Below, piece after piece: positions 12,037-24,700 of a stretch of DNA of 64,000 nt (positions within the stretch are counted from its first letter, which is position 1; every line of letters begins with the position of its first letter). The stretch is from Helichrysum umbraculigerum. Taxonomy: Eukaryota > Streptophyta > Magnoliopsida > Asterales > Asteraceae. A model generated the notes under the pieces. It was not told the DNA's origin. It searched no databases and saw only the letters and a program-made list of their open reading frames with translations. Where the stretch lies: positions 241,540,250 through 241,604,249 of the forward strand of contig CATIUR010000001.1 of the NCBI GenBank assembly GCA_949592205.1, in the 5' to 3' direction. Both the position numbers and the translations under genes were made by a program.

Positions 12037-12505
12037 ATACTAGTCAGTTAATATGCGGCACGGTCCAATAATGTTATCAACTATTTGAGAGTAGTATGTG
12101 AGATAAAATTATTACCAATGAAACTAATTATAAAAGAAAAAAGAGCTCAACAAAGTAGATTAGTTTTATTGTCTCATACAAACATGTATAATAGATATTT
12201 TAGACTTTTTCTATTGTAATTTACCTCTATATGATAAAATAAACTTTATCTTTATGAATATAAATTATTCTTAATTTTTGACACCATCTAATAAATATTA
12301 TGATGTTTTAATCACTTTCTCCACCATCAAATATATCGTTTGGTTTTTGGAAACGGTTTTTTTTACAATCATTAATATAAATTAACTACAAATTCTATGA
12401 TTATATTTAGGTGGTTAGAACACAAAGACGACCATATATAGTTTTTGATGCATCTAATAATATCAAAATTATGTCTTAATTACTATCTTCAACATTCAAG
12501 ACATA

Positions 12506-14657
12506 TGTAACATCCTCCGAATTGGTCTGGTAATTTCTAATTTAAATTATTTATTTAAATGTTTTAGAAATTATTCGATATTAATTGTTTAATTGCGAAA
12601 CTTAGGTAAATAAGTCCAAGGACTTATTGTGAATAATAAATTGTTGCTTATTTTAATTTACTATAGTTGACGGTAAAATAAAATAAGTTTCTCGCAATTT
12701 GTATTTAGGTTCCAGACAACAGATTTAAGACGGGTATAAAATACCCAAAGTATGGAGTCGGTTTAATAGGAAATGTCGACCTATTTACTATTCCCTTCTC
12801 AAATAAGATAACTAGCTCACTTATAACCAAATTCAAAACCTTAAGAAATTTACATAATTACAATCAAGATTGAGGCTGTGATTTGAGTAATAGACAGAGT
12901 TCTTGTGGTTTGATTCCTTCATCATCATCACCATAGTTCTAGCCTTCCATTTGTAAGTGTTTTGTTAATTTTATCTATTACCTTGATTGAGTTAAGTTAA
13001 AGGTGAATTAATGAAATTGATGAATGAATGATATGTATAAGCTATAGGAATTGAATTGTGATGATTTATGATGATTGTGAACTGATTGTATAGCTTGATT
13101 CATTGAGTTATGATCTTAGGGTTCCAGCAAAAAAGGGGTTATATGAATTTGACATGAAAGTTGGATTGATTGATGTTTTATGGGATTAGTTAGTTGTAAT
13201 ATGATGTTATTGTGGTATTAAAACATCCCCCTTGTCGATTTGATAATTGGAATGTTGATATCTTTTGAGTGTGATTCGTATTTGGGGGTTCTGTTGGTAC
13301 TGCGCTGCTGCTGCTGTATCTGCATAAGAAGCCGGCTGCTCCCATGAGCAAGCCGGCGGGTTCTATGTTTGGGTTGGGGAGCCGGCGGGTCAAAGACCCA
13401 AGCAGGCGGCTTGTAACCTCAGGCCGACGGGTTGTTTACTCCAGCCGGCTGCTGCTAGAGGCTTTAAAACTCAACTTTGTTCTGTTCCCTCAAAACCCAT
13501 TGTACCCGGCGGCTAAGTGATGTGAACCACCGGGTGGTGACCTGAAGCCGGCGGGTCCTAGACCCCAGCCGGCGGGTTATTTGGCCAGTCCAGCATCCAT
13601 TCTCACTTGTTAATTTTAATGTTACTTGTATTGTTATATGATATAACATTGATAAACTAGTATTAGTACATGATAATAACTATGTTGTGATTAATAATAT
13701 ATAATTAGGAACTTGTAATTGTGATGTCGATTGTGTTAAGTTCCTAGTGTTATAGATTGATATAAGTTAAGTGTTGATGATTCTGATTACTAACTTATAT
13801 CTGATTGTTGATTCTCAGATCCTCCAAAAGATAAGTGACACCTGGATTCTGAGTTTGTGAAGACAAAGGTATTGGTGAGTGGATTCGGAACTCACCATTT
13901 GATTTAGTTGTAACTATTTGGTTACAACAAGTGAACGTATACATGTTGTTGCTGTATTTAATATTTATTGTTGATTATAAATCTACATGCTATGTGTGTG
14001 GCCTTCGGGCATCTGTTGTTAATGAGGTTAACGGGTTGACTTGGTTGGTTGGGCTAGTTGGTTGTTGTGTGAATTACACAGGTTCTTACTTCATTTGTTG
14101 TGTGTATAGAACATGTGTTTGAATATAGTAACCACTAGCTATCGGTCTCGTCCGTTATGGCCAAACGGATATGGTTGGATAAGTGTTCTTGGGGAGCCAC
14201 CCGAGTATTATGGTATTCCCCAGAGCCACCGATCTTCATTACTATATTGATGACTTGTTGAATCATGTGTTTACGGATGTTTGATGTAAACATGTGGTTA
14301 TGCTAAGTTGAATTGTGTGTGATGAATTCATTCACTTAGCTTCGTGCTAATCCCTCATTTTACTTCCTGCAGGCTTATTTTGGGGATGTGGGTAGCAGGA
14401 AGGGTATGCTCGTGGAGCAAGGAACGTTTGACTTGCCGTGCTACTCTGATATGTTTTGTAATGAACTAGTTTGAAACCCTATAATACCCCGCTTAATATT
14501 GTTTGTCAGTAGTTTCTTAAACAGTTTTATAATGGTGTGTGTAGAACATATAAACAGTTGTGTACATTATTATAATGTGCAGTAAAGAAATATGTTTTAA
14601 TTCCTACACTTCCGTGTTAATAATATAATATTGTTGTTCTAAATGAGGGGTGTTATA
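12506..14657 (+). mobile_element. Solo LTR of a Ty3/Gypsy element
   Basis: The LTR (2152 bp) begins TGTAACATCC and ends GGGTGTTATA. It is flanked by an exact 5-bp duplication, acata, at 12501-12505 and 14658-14662, with no internal region, so this is a solo LTR left by LTR-LTR recombination. It is the same family as the LTR at 1244-3172. It holds a GC-rich motif cluster (13330-13580) and an intron-like segment (13875-14372). Short frames here are not genes. Confidence 0.9.
13330..13580 (+). repeat. AGCCGGCGGGTT motif cluster in the solo LTR
   Basis: Around nine copies of agccggcgggtt or agccggctgct variants occur at irregular intervals. The cluster lies 824-1074 bp from the LTR start and about 295 bp before the GTGAGT donor-like site, the same relative place as the GCCGATCGGC cluster in the related LTR at 1244-3172. 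Confidence 0.75.
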
Positions 14658-15193
14658 ACATACATAATCTTTTTTGGCCCCAGCAATTTATTTTATTTAA
14701 ATCAACTCACAATAAGTAAATACTATACAATAACAACAATTATATGAATTATTTTGAAGGTTAAAACATAAATTCGATTATATTTAGTTTATTAAGCATG
14801 ACTCAAAAAATGAGTTAAATGGTACTTCGCTCATAATAGAAAAGTAGCGTGTTTTTTAGTTTGGTGTTACTAAAACTCTTTATGATAGAAAGGACATGAA
14901 TAAGTAATGGAGGGTTACTATTATCTATTAATCATTTATGCAAATTTGAACATAGGTTTTTTTTTTCTTTCTAAAAAGAATTAAGCAAATAAATGATTTT
15001 TTTTTCTTTAATAATAATCTAATTAGGTGATGTTTTTTTATTAAAAATGTATGACACATGGCATCATTTAAGATGCCTATGTGTCACAATTTCCCATATA
15101 TATGGTCACCGGGTAGTGTAACTGTCCAATCTTAACTTTCATTTTCATCCGTTAGATCACTTTTAGTTTCAATCTGGACCCTCTAATAAAGAA

Positions 15194-15219
15194 GGGGGGG
15201 GGGGGGGGGGGGGGGGGGG
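15194..15219 (+). repeat. Homopolymer run of 26 G
   Basis: An uninterrupted run of G on the plus strand, able to form G-quadruplex DNA and prone to length error in sequencing. It precedes the CT-rich block. Confidence 0.85.
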
Positions 15220-15289
15220 TTCAGTTATCCTTATATCCAGCATGTACACTCCCCAATTCCATGTACCATTCCCTTTTTCTCCCTTGATT

Positions 15290-15870
15290 TTTTTACGGTT
15301 CCTCCCTCTTTGATTTCTTATATTATTTTTCTCCCTTGATTTTATGCCTTCTTTATATTTCCTCCCATTTTATAGTTCCTCCCTCCCATTTTTTATTTGA
15401 CTACTTCCTACCTCCCATTTTATATCTTCCCATTTTTATTTCCATCCTACAATTTTGTATTTCCATCCCCCCATTATTTATTATTTATGTCACCCTCCCA
15501 TTTTATAGTATCTTTCTCCCATCTTATTTATGTCCATTTTATTTGCCTCCCATTTTATGGTTCCTCCCTCCTATTTTATTTGACTACTTCCTACCTCCCA
15601 TTTTACATCCTCTCATTTTATATTTCCATTCTTCCATTATTTATTATTTATGTCATCCTCTCATTTTATAGTTCATGCCTCCCATTTTATTTGCCTCCCA
15701 TTTCCTGCCTCCCATTTCATTTGACTACTTTCTGCCTCCCATTTTACATTTTCCCATTTTTATTTTCATCCTTCCATTTTATATTTTCATCCTCCCATTA
15801 TTTATTATTTATGTTATCCTCCAATTTTTACTACTTTATATCATCCTCTCATTTCTACTATTTATTATGT
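15290..15870. repeat. CCTCCCATTTTAT low-complexity repeat block
   Basis: Degenerate iterations of a 12-15 bp pyrimidine-rich unit (cctcccattttat, with ttcctgcc or gactacttcc between). They open several long plus-strand frames (up to 170 codons) of Leu/Pro/Phe/Ser composition, which are compositional artefacts. A second block of the same unit is at 16840-17070. Confidence 0.75.
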
Positions 15871-16524
15871 TGTAAGAATTCCAGAATTCCAACCTGTCTT
15901 TCCCCTTAATCAGTTTACATGGTGTGACATAAAAATTTATGTCACATAATTTACCTAACATGCTAAACTAGAATTAGGGTTTTAACCGTAAGAATGGATT
16001 TACCCAACTATAATGCTTAGTTTGGGGGTAGCGTTTTTTATTTTTCGTTGTTATAGCTAATGGGGAATTTTTAAAAAACATATAGAGTATTACTTTTTTA
16101 TATTTTAATAACCTCTCCACTCCCCAATCCCAGTTCCCTTTTTTTTTTTTTTACAACCGTGGTATTATCAACACGAAAATTTTGACTTTCATTATTATTA
16201 ACCGTTAGATTACAATAACTTTCAATCTAACCCTTTAAGAAAGGGGTTTCACTTACTTATGCAGTTATATTTTATCCGGCTATTTTATATTTTTTTTCAT
16301 GTTAATGTTCAACATTAATTGAGGCCATCGTTTCACTTTTGGGGATATGTAAAGAAATCCAGGCCATTATATTGGGAAATCATGTGATAAATTCAATTTT
16401 TAAATTATCTTAATTGTCTTTTTTCAAATCTAGGATAAATTTTTTTTCAAAAAATATATATTAAACGTAAGTTTTCCAGTCTTAGGCTTCTAAAATATTA
16501 TTTATTATTTTTCATTATATTGTT

Positions 16525-16762
16525 GGATTTTGATATATATAGCCCTTAGGGCATTGTTTAAGGCTTCCAAAATTAAATTTAAATTATTAATTAAATACAA
16601 ACTTTCCATATTTACAATGCATTCATTCCATAATTACTTATAATCATGATAATATTAATTAAAAATTTGTTATATATATGGAAACTTGATGTTTAATTAA
16701 TAGTTTGACCATAACTTTAGAAGGGTTAAACAATGTCCTAAGGGCTATGAATATCAAAACCC
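16525..16762. mobile_element. MITE with about 37-bp terminal inverted repeats
   Basis: The left end ggattttgatatatatagcc... (16525 on) matches the reverse complement of the right end, GGGTTTTGATATTCATAGCC... (to 16762), over about 37 bp. Flanking ttgtt occurs at 16520-16524 and 16763-16767. Beyond it the host repeats the next 15 bases of the left terminus, so the true duplication may be longer. Confidence 0.6.
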
Positions 16763-16839
16763 TTGTTGGATTTTGATATATATTGTTATGTAAACAAAAT
16801 ATGAATGAGAAGTGAAAACTAATAGGAGTAATAAAAGGT

Positions 16840-17070
16840 CCATCATCCCATTTTATATCCATTTTATAGTTCCTGCCTCCCGTTTTATTTATGTCCATTT
16901 TATTTGCCTCCCATTTTATAGTTCCTGCCTCCCATTTCATTTGACTACTTCCTGCCTCCCATTTTACTTCCTCTCATTTGTATTTTCATCATTCCATTAT
17001 TTATAATTTATGTCATCCTTCCATTTCTACTACTTTATATCATCCTCACATTTCTACTACTTTATGATGT
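16840..17070. repeat. Second CCTCCCATTTTAT block
   Basis: The same degenerate pyrimidine-rich unit as at 15290-15870, in the same orientation. The two are separated by AT-rich DNA with the MITE at 16525-16762, so one block may have been split. Confidence 0.65.
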
Positions 17071-17270
17071 AAGAGTTCCTTCCTTGATTTTTTAATTTTT
17101 TCTCCCTTGATTTTTTTTTAATTTTTCTAGCCTACTTCTTCATTTTATGCCTTGGTTTTTCTCCTTTCATTATTTTTTATAGCATATTTCTCCTTGATTT
17201 TTTTAACGTATTTCCTCCTTGATTTTACACCTAATTAAATACATTTTTACCTATTTTTTTTATTATTATA

Positions 17271-17735
17271 CTAGATTTTTGACCGGGTATCAAAATAAAT
17301 TACCTTTAAAGTTGTTTGAAGATTAAATGTTTATTTACACGCGGATGTTGAATCAAAATATCTTTAGTTTATTTAATATTAAACCTGTGAATACACATGG
17401 ATGTAGAATAACTCTATCTTCTTTTACATGAATTTTAAATCAAACTTGTGAATACACACTTATAACAAATAAAACTATTGACATAAACCTATATAAGTTC
17501 ACATACCATAGTATGGGGACTCTTAATATAATACATCGCTTATGATAAATAGTTTGTTATTAGCGGTTTTGGTTGTCATTGGTCTCCTTTAGCGGGTCAC
17601 ATCTATGGTATTCTTCATGTTGTTTTTGTATAAAATGTAAACAATTTTTTGATGTGGCTTCAATGGCAAATGCTATCATCATTTTTCAATATAGATTTCT
17701 CAATCAAACTGGGCAATGCCCGGGTATGTCACTAG
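17271..17735. mobile_element. Segment bounded by two outward Helitron-like 3' ends
   Basis: The left edge gives CTAG-T on the minus strand (17271-17274) with gaccgggta just inside. The right edge has hairpin GGGCAATGCCC (17711-17721) followed 10 bases later by CTAG-T on the plus strand (17732-17736). Each looks like a Helitron terminus, so these may be two elements back to back. No coding frame of note. Confidence 0.35.
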
Positions 17736-17819
17736 TTTCAAGTGATATATGGTCTTCTTATTTAATAAGTAATGATAATGATATAAGAGTAGAGTTCAAA
17801 TGAATATATCAATTTTGAG

Positions 17820-18440
17820 TGAGAATAGGGGAATCAATCTCAACCACTCATTTTCATCAAATACCTATTTCCCCCACATTTTTGAAACTCAAATATCTCA
17901 CAAACGGTAAGTCAAAAAATCATGAAAATTGCAACATAAAATTCAGCGTTTTCTCCTCTTCGATTTGCCGTCCTTCAAAGCATACTTTTGACAACTTTTT
18001 TTTCTTCATTTTTTGGTGGATTTTACAAATTAGTAACACATGTGTTATTGATTGGTTGTACATTTGATTTGTGGTTAGGGTTAGGGCTAGGGTTTAGGGT
18101 TAGGGTTTAACAAGGTTTAGGGTTTAGTATGATTTAGGGTTTAGAGTTTTGTAAAGCCCGAAACCCCAAACCCCCAACCCTAAACTCTAAACGCAACACT
18201 TTAACACATGTGTTAGTAAATGTGAAACCCACCAAAAAAGATGGAAAAAAAAACTCGTCGAAAGTATGCCCTGAGGGACGGCAAATCGAAGAGGAGAAAA
18301 CCCTGAATTTAATGGTGCAATTTTCATAATTTTTTGATTTGTCGTTTGTGAGATAATTGATGTTGGGTGTAAATGAGTTTTGTACATTTAGAACTTTGTA
18401 CACATGACACAATATCATTGGTTCTCTCATTCTCATATAA
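17820..18440. mobile_element. Foldback MITE with telomere-like centre
   Basis: The left arm (about 17820-18060) and right arm (about 18185-18440) are imperfect inverted copies. Examples are 'cctcttcgatttgccgtcc' against 'gacggcaaatcgaagagg', and 'tatctcacaaacg' against 'cgtttgtgagata'. The loop at about 18070-18190 is made of TTTAGGG/TTAGGG-like telomere words. No terminal duplication was fixed. Frames in both arms are artefacts of the shared sequence. Confidence 0.65.
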
Positions 18441-18564
18441 ATTCATATTAACCCCACCCATATATATAACAAGATATACTCCGTATATATCAAGATATAT
18501 ATTAATTAAAGTTTTGTTTCAATTGGTTGGAATAAAAAAGGTTTGGAACAACCAAAAATAAAAC

Positions 18565-18572
18565 TATAAATA
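18565..18572 (+). promoter_or_regulatory. Possible TATA box of the histidine-phosphatase gene
   Basis: TATAAATA about 160 bp upstream of the predicted start codon, on the coding strand, at a spacing that allows a normal 5' leader. AT-rich surroundings make this only a candidate. Confidence 0.35.
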
Positions 18573-18732
18573 CTTTGGTATTGGCCATTGGGACTGAGGT
18601 AACATTATCATTTATCCGGTCCTATTTTTGTTGCACCATATACACTGGAAAAAAAAAATATATATATTAGTGATGATAAATCAGAAAGGGAAGAAAAGAA
18701 AGGCAGGAAAAAAAAAAAAGCGATAAAGTTGA

Positions 18733-21700
18733 ATGATAACGGTGGTGTGTTGCAGCCGTATGGTACGGCCGTTTCCTTCAACACAATCCTCTGGATTTCC
18801 TCTTCAATCTCAATCTCAAACTCAACCGCTGGTCATCCAAACTCAGACTTCCAACAATCTTCTTCCACCTCGGCGCTTGATTTTGCTTCGTCATGCAAAA
18901 AGTTCATGGAAGGATCGCTCCCTTAAAGGTACACTATGATTTTTTATTTTTATTTAATTAAACCCTAGTTTTGCAACTAGGAAATGTACTCTATATTTTG
19001 CTATAACACCTCACACGGAGCACGAATAATCAATCTCCAAACAAAAGCAAAGCTAAAGGATTATACATTCGTAGTAATTGTAAATGAAACCAATTTAATT
19101 TAACAACTATTTCAGTTTTCCTACTACTTTCCCTTTCTTATAAAACAGAGGAACAAAAGTGCCAAAACACATCATATAACCGTAGTGCTAGAATTGAAAC
19201 GATCAACTAGAGCACATATAAAGTCGTATACTGTTATACATGCTTATAAATAAAGAATGTTAATTTGGGTTTTACAGTACTACTGTTGTAGGCTTATAGA
19301 AATGGAGCCAGCAAGTTTTTTGGTTTTGTTTCCTTTTTAACTACTACTGTGTGTAGACCATGATCGTCCTCTGAGTAAAACCGGAGAAATGGATGCCATA
19401 CAAGTCACTCACAAGCTCCAACAGCTGGGTTGGATTCCTCAACTTATTTTATCTAGGTAAGTTGTACACCTTATATCTCAATATATGTTATACACATATA
19501 TAGATGCACAATGCTGCTGTTTCGTTTATCTCGGCCCATAAATTTGAATTGGAAACATTGAAGTTGTTGTTGCCGCTATGTTACTGTAGTGACGCGACAC
19601 GAACAAGGCAGACTCTTAAAATCATGCAGGACCAAGTGCGGGCCTTCTTGGAAGCTGAGATACACTTTATTTCAAGTTTTTATTCTGTTGCATCAATGGA
19701 TGGCCAGACAGCGGACCATCTCCAACAAGCCATCTGTAAATATGCTACAGACGACATAGTTACAGTTATGTGAGTTCCACTTTTTTATTTCAATACCTTA
19801 TATAATTGGCATTCTTGCGGGTTTTGTTGATGACATATATGAACAGCTCTTAAACTAATGACCCAAGCCCATAACCAACTATTTCGAATCCAACTACTAG
19901 ATAGATTGAATAATAAGTTTGCCTGATTGTAGCTAGTGAGAATCTGAAGTCTTTGGAATGTCTGAACCCATACTTGTTGGGACTAAGCCTCAAGGTTTAG
20001 ATGAATTAGATAATGCAAGTATATATACCTCCTCAAGCGTTTAGTCAGAAACTAGCTGGAAGACTAAAGTGAAACCAAAATCAGATGGTACAGTTCTTAT
20101 ATAGTTAAGTATATATGCATAAGCAATGACCAAACATCATTCACATATCATCCAATCTAGGCATTAAATAATTTACTGTTTTGCATCAAGTTTGTGGTTC
20201 TGCAATTCAATATGAGGAAGTTGGGAGTCATCAACCCCAAGCAACAGTGTTAAGTACGATCTGTTATACAGCTGCAGGTAGGGGTAGAATTGTTCGGCAC
20301 ACCCTTCTCTAGGAGATCACCATGTGAATCTAACTGTTTAAAAAAACAGTGCGGGCTGGGATCTGAATGGTCCTTTCTTAATATGGGTCAAAACTGTTTG
20401 GGTTGGGATTTGGTCCGAATCCTTTTTATGTTCACTCTTTTAGATATTTTGTAGGTAAATAATTTGTTTGATAACGAATAAGTATTATTAAAATTATATT
20501 ATTGGTATTTGAATAAATGGATAGTGCGTACGTATTTAACCTAAAATCTTATTACTCAAAACATAGTTTTTCCGATCTATTATACGGATCATGATCCACC
20601 CTTAACTTTTGTTGGATCATGGATCAGATCATGATCTAAATAGTTGGATCATGGATCAGAGTTTGGATCACGATCTAATAAGATGGATCATGAATGGATC
20701 AAATCATTATCCCGATCCAAATAGATTGACTGGCCTACTTGGAATGAACCAATGAAAGCAAATAGAAAGATATATAAATATATAGGGAAGCGATCAAGAG
20801 GGTATCACTTTTTTTAGAGGAAAGCCGCAAGTGGTTAACATTCGTCATGACACATTACAAATGTTAACAAAGAATTATTGTTACCAATAAATATTAAACA
20901 AAATCGTTGCTATAAATAATATATTCATGAATGAATTTGTTTTATAAGTCATAACATTGGTTGATTAGTACTAATTATTAAATTTATAACTCGAGAACAT
21001 TCAATATGATGAATGTTAACCAAAGTTGAGCGTATGTTAATATTAACTGAAAAATATGTATTTGACTAATATTCATTGAACTAATAGTATTCATTAATGA
21101 ATTTTAAATTTATCAACTCATTAACATTCATCAATTAAACGTTAATGATGAATGTTTTAGTGAGTTTACAACTTAAAGTTGATTATTGAATGTCCGTTCA
21201 ATGAGTATTAGTCAAATACACGTCGCTGATAAAATTCGTCAACTTTTATGTTCATTTTGGTAATATTGATCGTGATATGTTAATGAGTTTATAATTTTAT
21301 ATTCATCAATTTAAGTTATAACTTACAGAAAAATTCATAAATGAAGCTTAATATTCATAGCTTCGATTTTGATTAATATTTATTAAATTTCACTTTTTTA
21401 TGACATTTGTATTGGTAAAGGTAAGATGCGTCATGATGAATGTTTACCACTTCCCTAAAACAAGGTGCTTCCCTATTGATCATAAGCTTATATGTGTGTG
21501 TACTCAAACGATAAATCAAAGCATCAGGATTTGCCACGTGAAGCCTACGTGGCAACCTCTAAATTTTCAACTAAATAAATAATTAGGTTAGATTTAGGTT
21601 TGGATAGTTTAGATAAGGATAGAATTTAATGATAAATAATTAAAGACTGTTACCCTTATTAGAAAATAGTTTGGATAATTTTGATGGAGTTATGCATATT

Positions 21701-24700
21701 ATAACTCTTTTAATACGTTCGTTGAAGTTGATCTTGGTAGACCATGAAAGTCTTAAAATTGGTTACTTTTCTTTCTTCCAAAATTACCATGCGAGCATAA
21801 CCGAATTAGGAAGACTATTACAAATAAATTAAGACAATGTAAGATTATATCGAAAATTCGATAGTCTAAAAAACTATCCAAACAATTAGATTAAAAATAA
21901 ACTTCTAAAGACCACGTGCCCACCTGAACTAATAGTTATATTACAACGGCATACATATATCTATATAATATATATTTAGAAAAATATAAAATAATGCATC
22001 TTGTATTTTATCTTAATTTGAAATTAAATAACCTAACTTGTACACAACCGTACTTAATAACTACACTTATTACTATACATGATAACTACATTTAAAAAAA
22101 AAAATAGATTTGGAATAACCTATAACATTAATTGATGAACGTCTACATAGTCATTTTAATCTGCTCATGTTTGGGAAAATATGCACTTGTTGCTTTGCGC
22201 GGGCACTATGCTAGTGTGTGTGTGCATACAAAAATATTAAAATTCAATTAACTAATAATTAAATTATTACATCTATAAAGTTGAACTACTACATTAATTG
22301 AATAATCTGAATAAACTTAATATAAAAAAATAAACTCTGAAATACATACTTATAGTATAACACACTTATATACTACAATATTTTGTAAATCATATTATAC
22401 TTTAAAATAATCCTAATAGACTACCATGCATTAAACGAGTCTCCCACCAAGTGTGTGTGTGTGTGCGTGTATATATATATATATCTCATATGAGCCTCTC
22501 ACTATATATATATATATATATATTTTATATATTATGTATAAAATATATGTGTATATAGGGGACGCTGGGACGGTTCATGTAAAACAGACCTAAACGTGAA
22601 ACACATAAGACATCACATGGAAGTGACACGTGGTGCTTTGTGCATCAGAAAAGTGATTTTCAATGATGCACAAATTGTCACGTGTCACTTCTGTATTTTA
22701 TTTGCATCATTGCATGTATGTATACAAATCATGTAATCTAAAAGTTCTAGCAGTTCCCGTTCTTTTTGTGGTTCTCGTATAACCTTCCTCGAGGATCGTT
22801 GAAGAAAAGAACTCTTGAACACAGAGAAGTAGATGAAAATAAAGAAATAAGATTGTCGATATATATTTAACCTTTTATATTAGACTCGCATACTAGAAAA
22901 TCTTGAAAGGCAACCTGTAGAATCTTAGGTAAAGATTAGGTTTGAATGTCAAGCATAACAAAACAACATGCGGTGAAGTGATTATGTGAAAAAAGAGCAT
23001 GCATTCAGATTCATTATGCAGTTGGAGATTGATTGCATTTATATAATTACAGAATATCGAAGAAATGCTCATCCCCTTTGCAATATAGGTCTGTATATCT
23101 CCTATCAAACTAATTATAGGTTTTCTATACAATTAATCTCTTAAAAGATGAAATACAGTAAATAAGCAGTAGCTACCAGCTTGGCGTTGGAAGGGATGAA
23201 TGTGTTATGCTTCAGATTTTTTTAGCACATCTAATTATATCTATTCTTTGACGAAAAAGGACCGCAAGATCCTTTTTAACTATTTTGAACTAAAGCATTT
23301 CATGTTTTTGGGTTTAAAGTTTTGCCACATCAACTTTGCATCTTTTTACATGAATCTCTACAACCCATTAAACTTTGTAAAGTTTAAAGTAGTGATACAT
23401 CATTATATAAAAATAGCTACAAAAGTAAAGAAAGTACTAGTCAGTGTTGTAAAAGTCGGTCTGGGGCGGCGATTAGTCGGGGACTAGTCGGCCTCAAGCC
23501 CCATCCCGACTCACCCTCGGCCAAAACGCTACCTTGAGTCGGTCAGCGACGGTCAACGCCGGTCAACGCCGGTCAACTCAAATCAACGGGTCAGAATCGT
23601 TTGTCTATGGCTTAAATTTGTTTCTGCATTGCTTTTTGTTGTTAAATATGAAAGAAAATAGAAGAAAATGTGGTGGGAAGGGGTAGAAAATGATGAAGAA
23701 GATGAAGTAGAAGTAGATGGAGAAGTAAATGGAGAAGAAGATGGTGGAGGAAAAGGTTGGATACTTGGATTTCCTGTCAGGTCTCAAATCTGATGAAAGA
23801 TAAGGTTATTGTGTAAATACGGAGTAATAAGTTAAAATAAATTTACAATTAAGCCCCTTATCTTTAGAATATATCTATATTTAGACATAAACTTATAATT
23901 TATTATTTAAATGTATAAAAAGTCAACAAAAGTCAAATCCGACTAGTCCCCGACTAGTCCCCGACTAGTCCTTCCGAGGTCCCGACCGACTCGGCTCCGC
24001 TTCCGACTTTTACAACCATGGTACTAGTGAGGACCATTATAGAGTTCAAAGTGGAGTTCAAAGAACTTTGAACCTTACTTTATACTATTAAGTATGTGGC
24101 ACTCCTACAATGCAATTTTCTACTTTGAACTTTGCCACCTAATACTTTGAACTATGCCACCTAAGTGCATTGGAGATGCTCAGCAAACCATATAAATAGA
24201 ATATGGATAAAACAGATTTCTTTTGCCAGGCCTCTTGTTTCTTTTTGACCGAAGTAATCCGTATCTTCACTTTTCATTATATGACACTACAATCTTGATT
24301 AACTTCTAGCTTTTCCAGCAATCATCCACATGACCATCACCCATATCTCATACATTTTTCTATGCCTTTTTTACGTCATGTATCCAGGCTTATCTGTCTT
24401 TACAATCATGTCAAAGGGCGACCATGTAGAACCCTTGTGAACAGGTGTCAAATGAACTCTAAGTGCATAGAACCTGATTTGATATCCATATTACGTATCA
24501 TACGAGAGTCCCTTGAATTTAATAGAAAGGTTGTCTAGGTGTCTTTAAAAGCTAGGCTATCATCTAACTCGAAATTCGAAACTTGATTATTGACTTTTTA
24601 TGACTGGTGAATATAATTAGTTGACATTTAGGATTGATATGGTTAGACCCAAGAAGCTTGTGTATTATATGCTAAAGTTATTGTGGATATATAAGATGTC

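Larger units (their letters stand above)
12040..15110 (-). mobile_element. Degenerate Helitron-like element split by a solo LTR
   Basis: The left edge has CTAG-T on the minus strand (12040-12043) and half of the usual hairpin (gcggcacggtcc). Near 15050-15095 there is a 'gacacatggc...atgtgtcacaattt' stretch, like the inferred 5' ends of the units at 7660 and 8690, so the element may end there. The LTR at 12506-14657 interrupts it. Confidence 0.3.

Noticed and set aside
15397..15909. 170-codon plus-strand open frame
   Set aside because: It lies in the CCTCCCATTTTAT repeat block; composition follows the repeat and overlapping frames are also open.
18134..18436. 100-codon minus-strand frame
   Set aside because: It lies in one arm of a foldback element; the similar frame in the other arm (17819-18067) shows it follows the inverted repeat, not coding selection.
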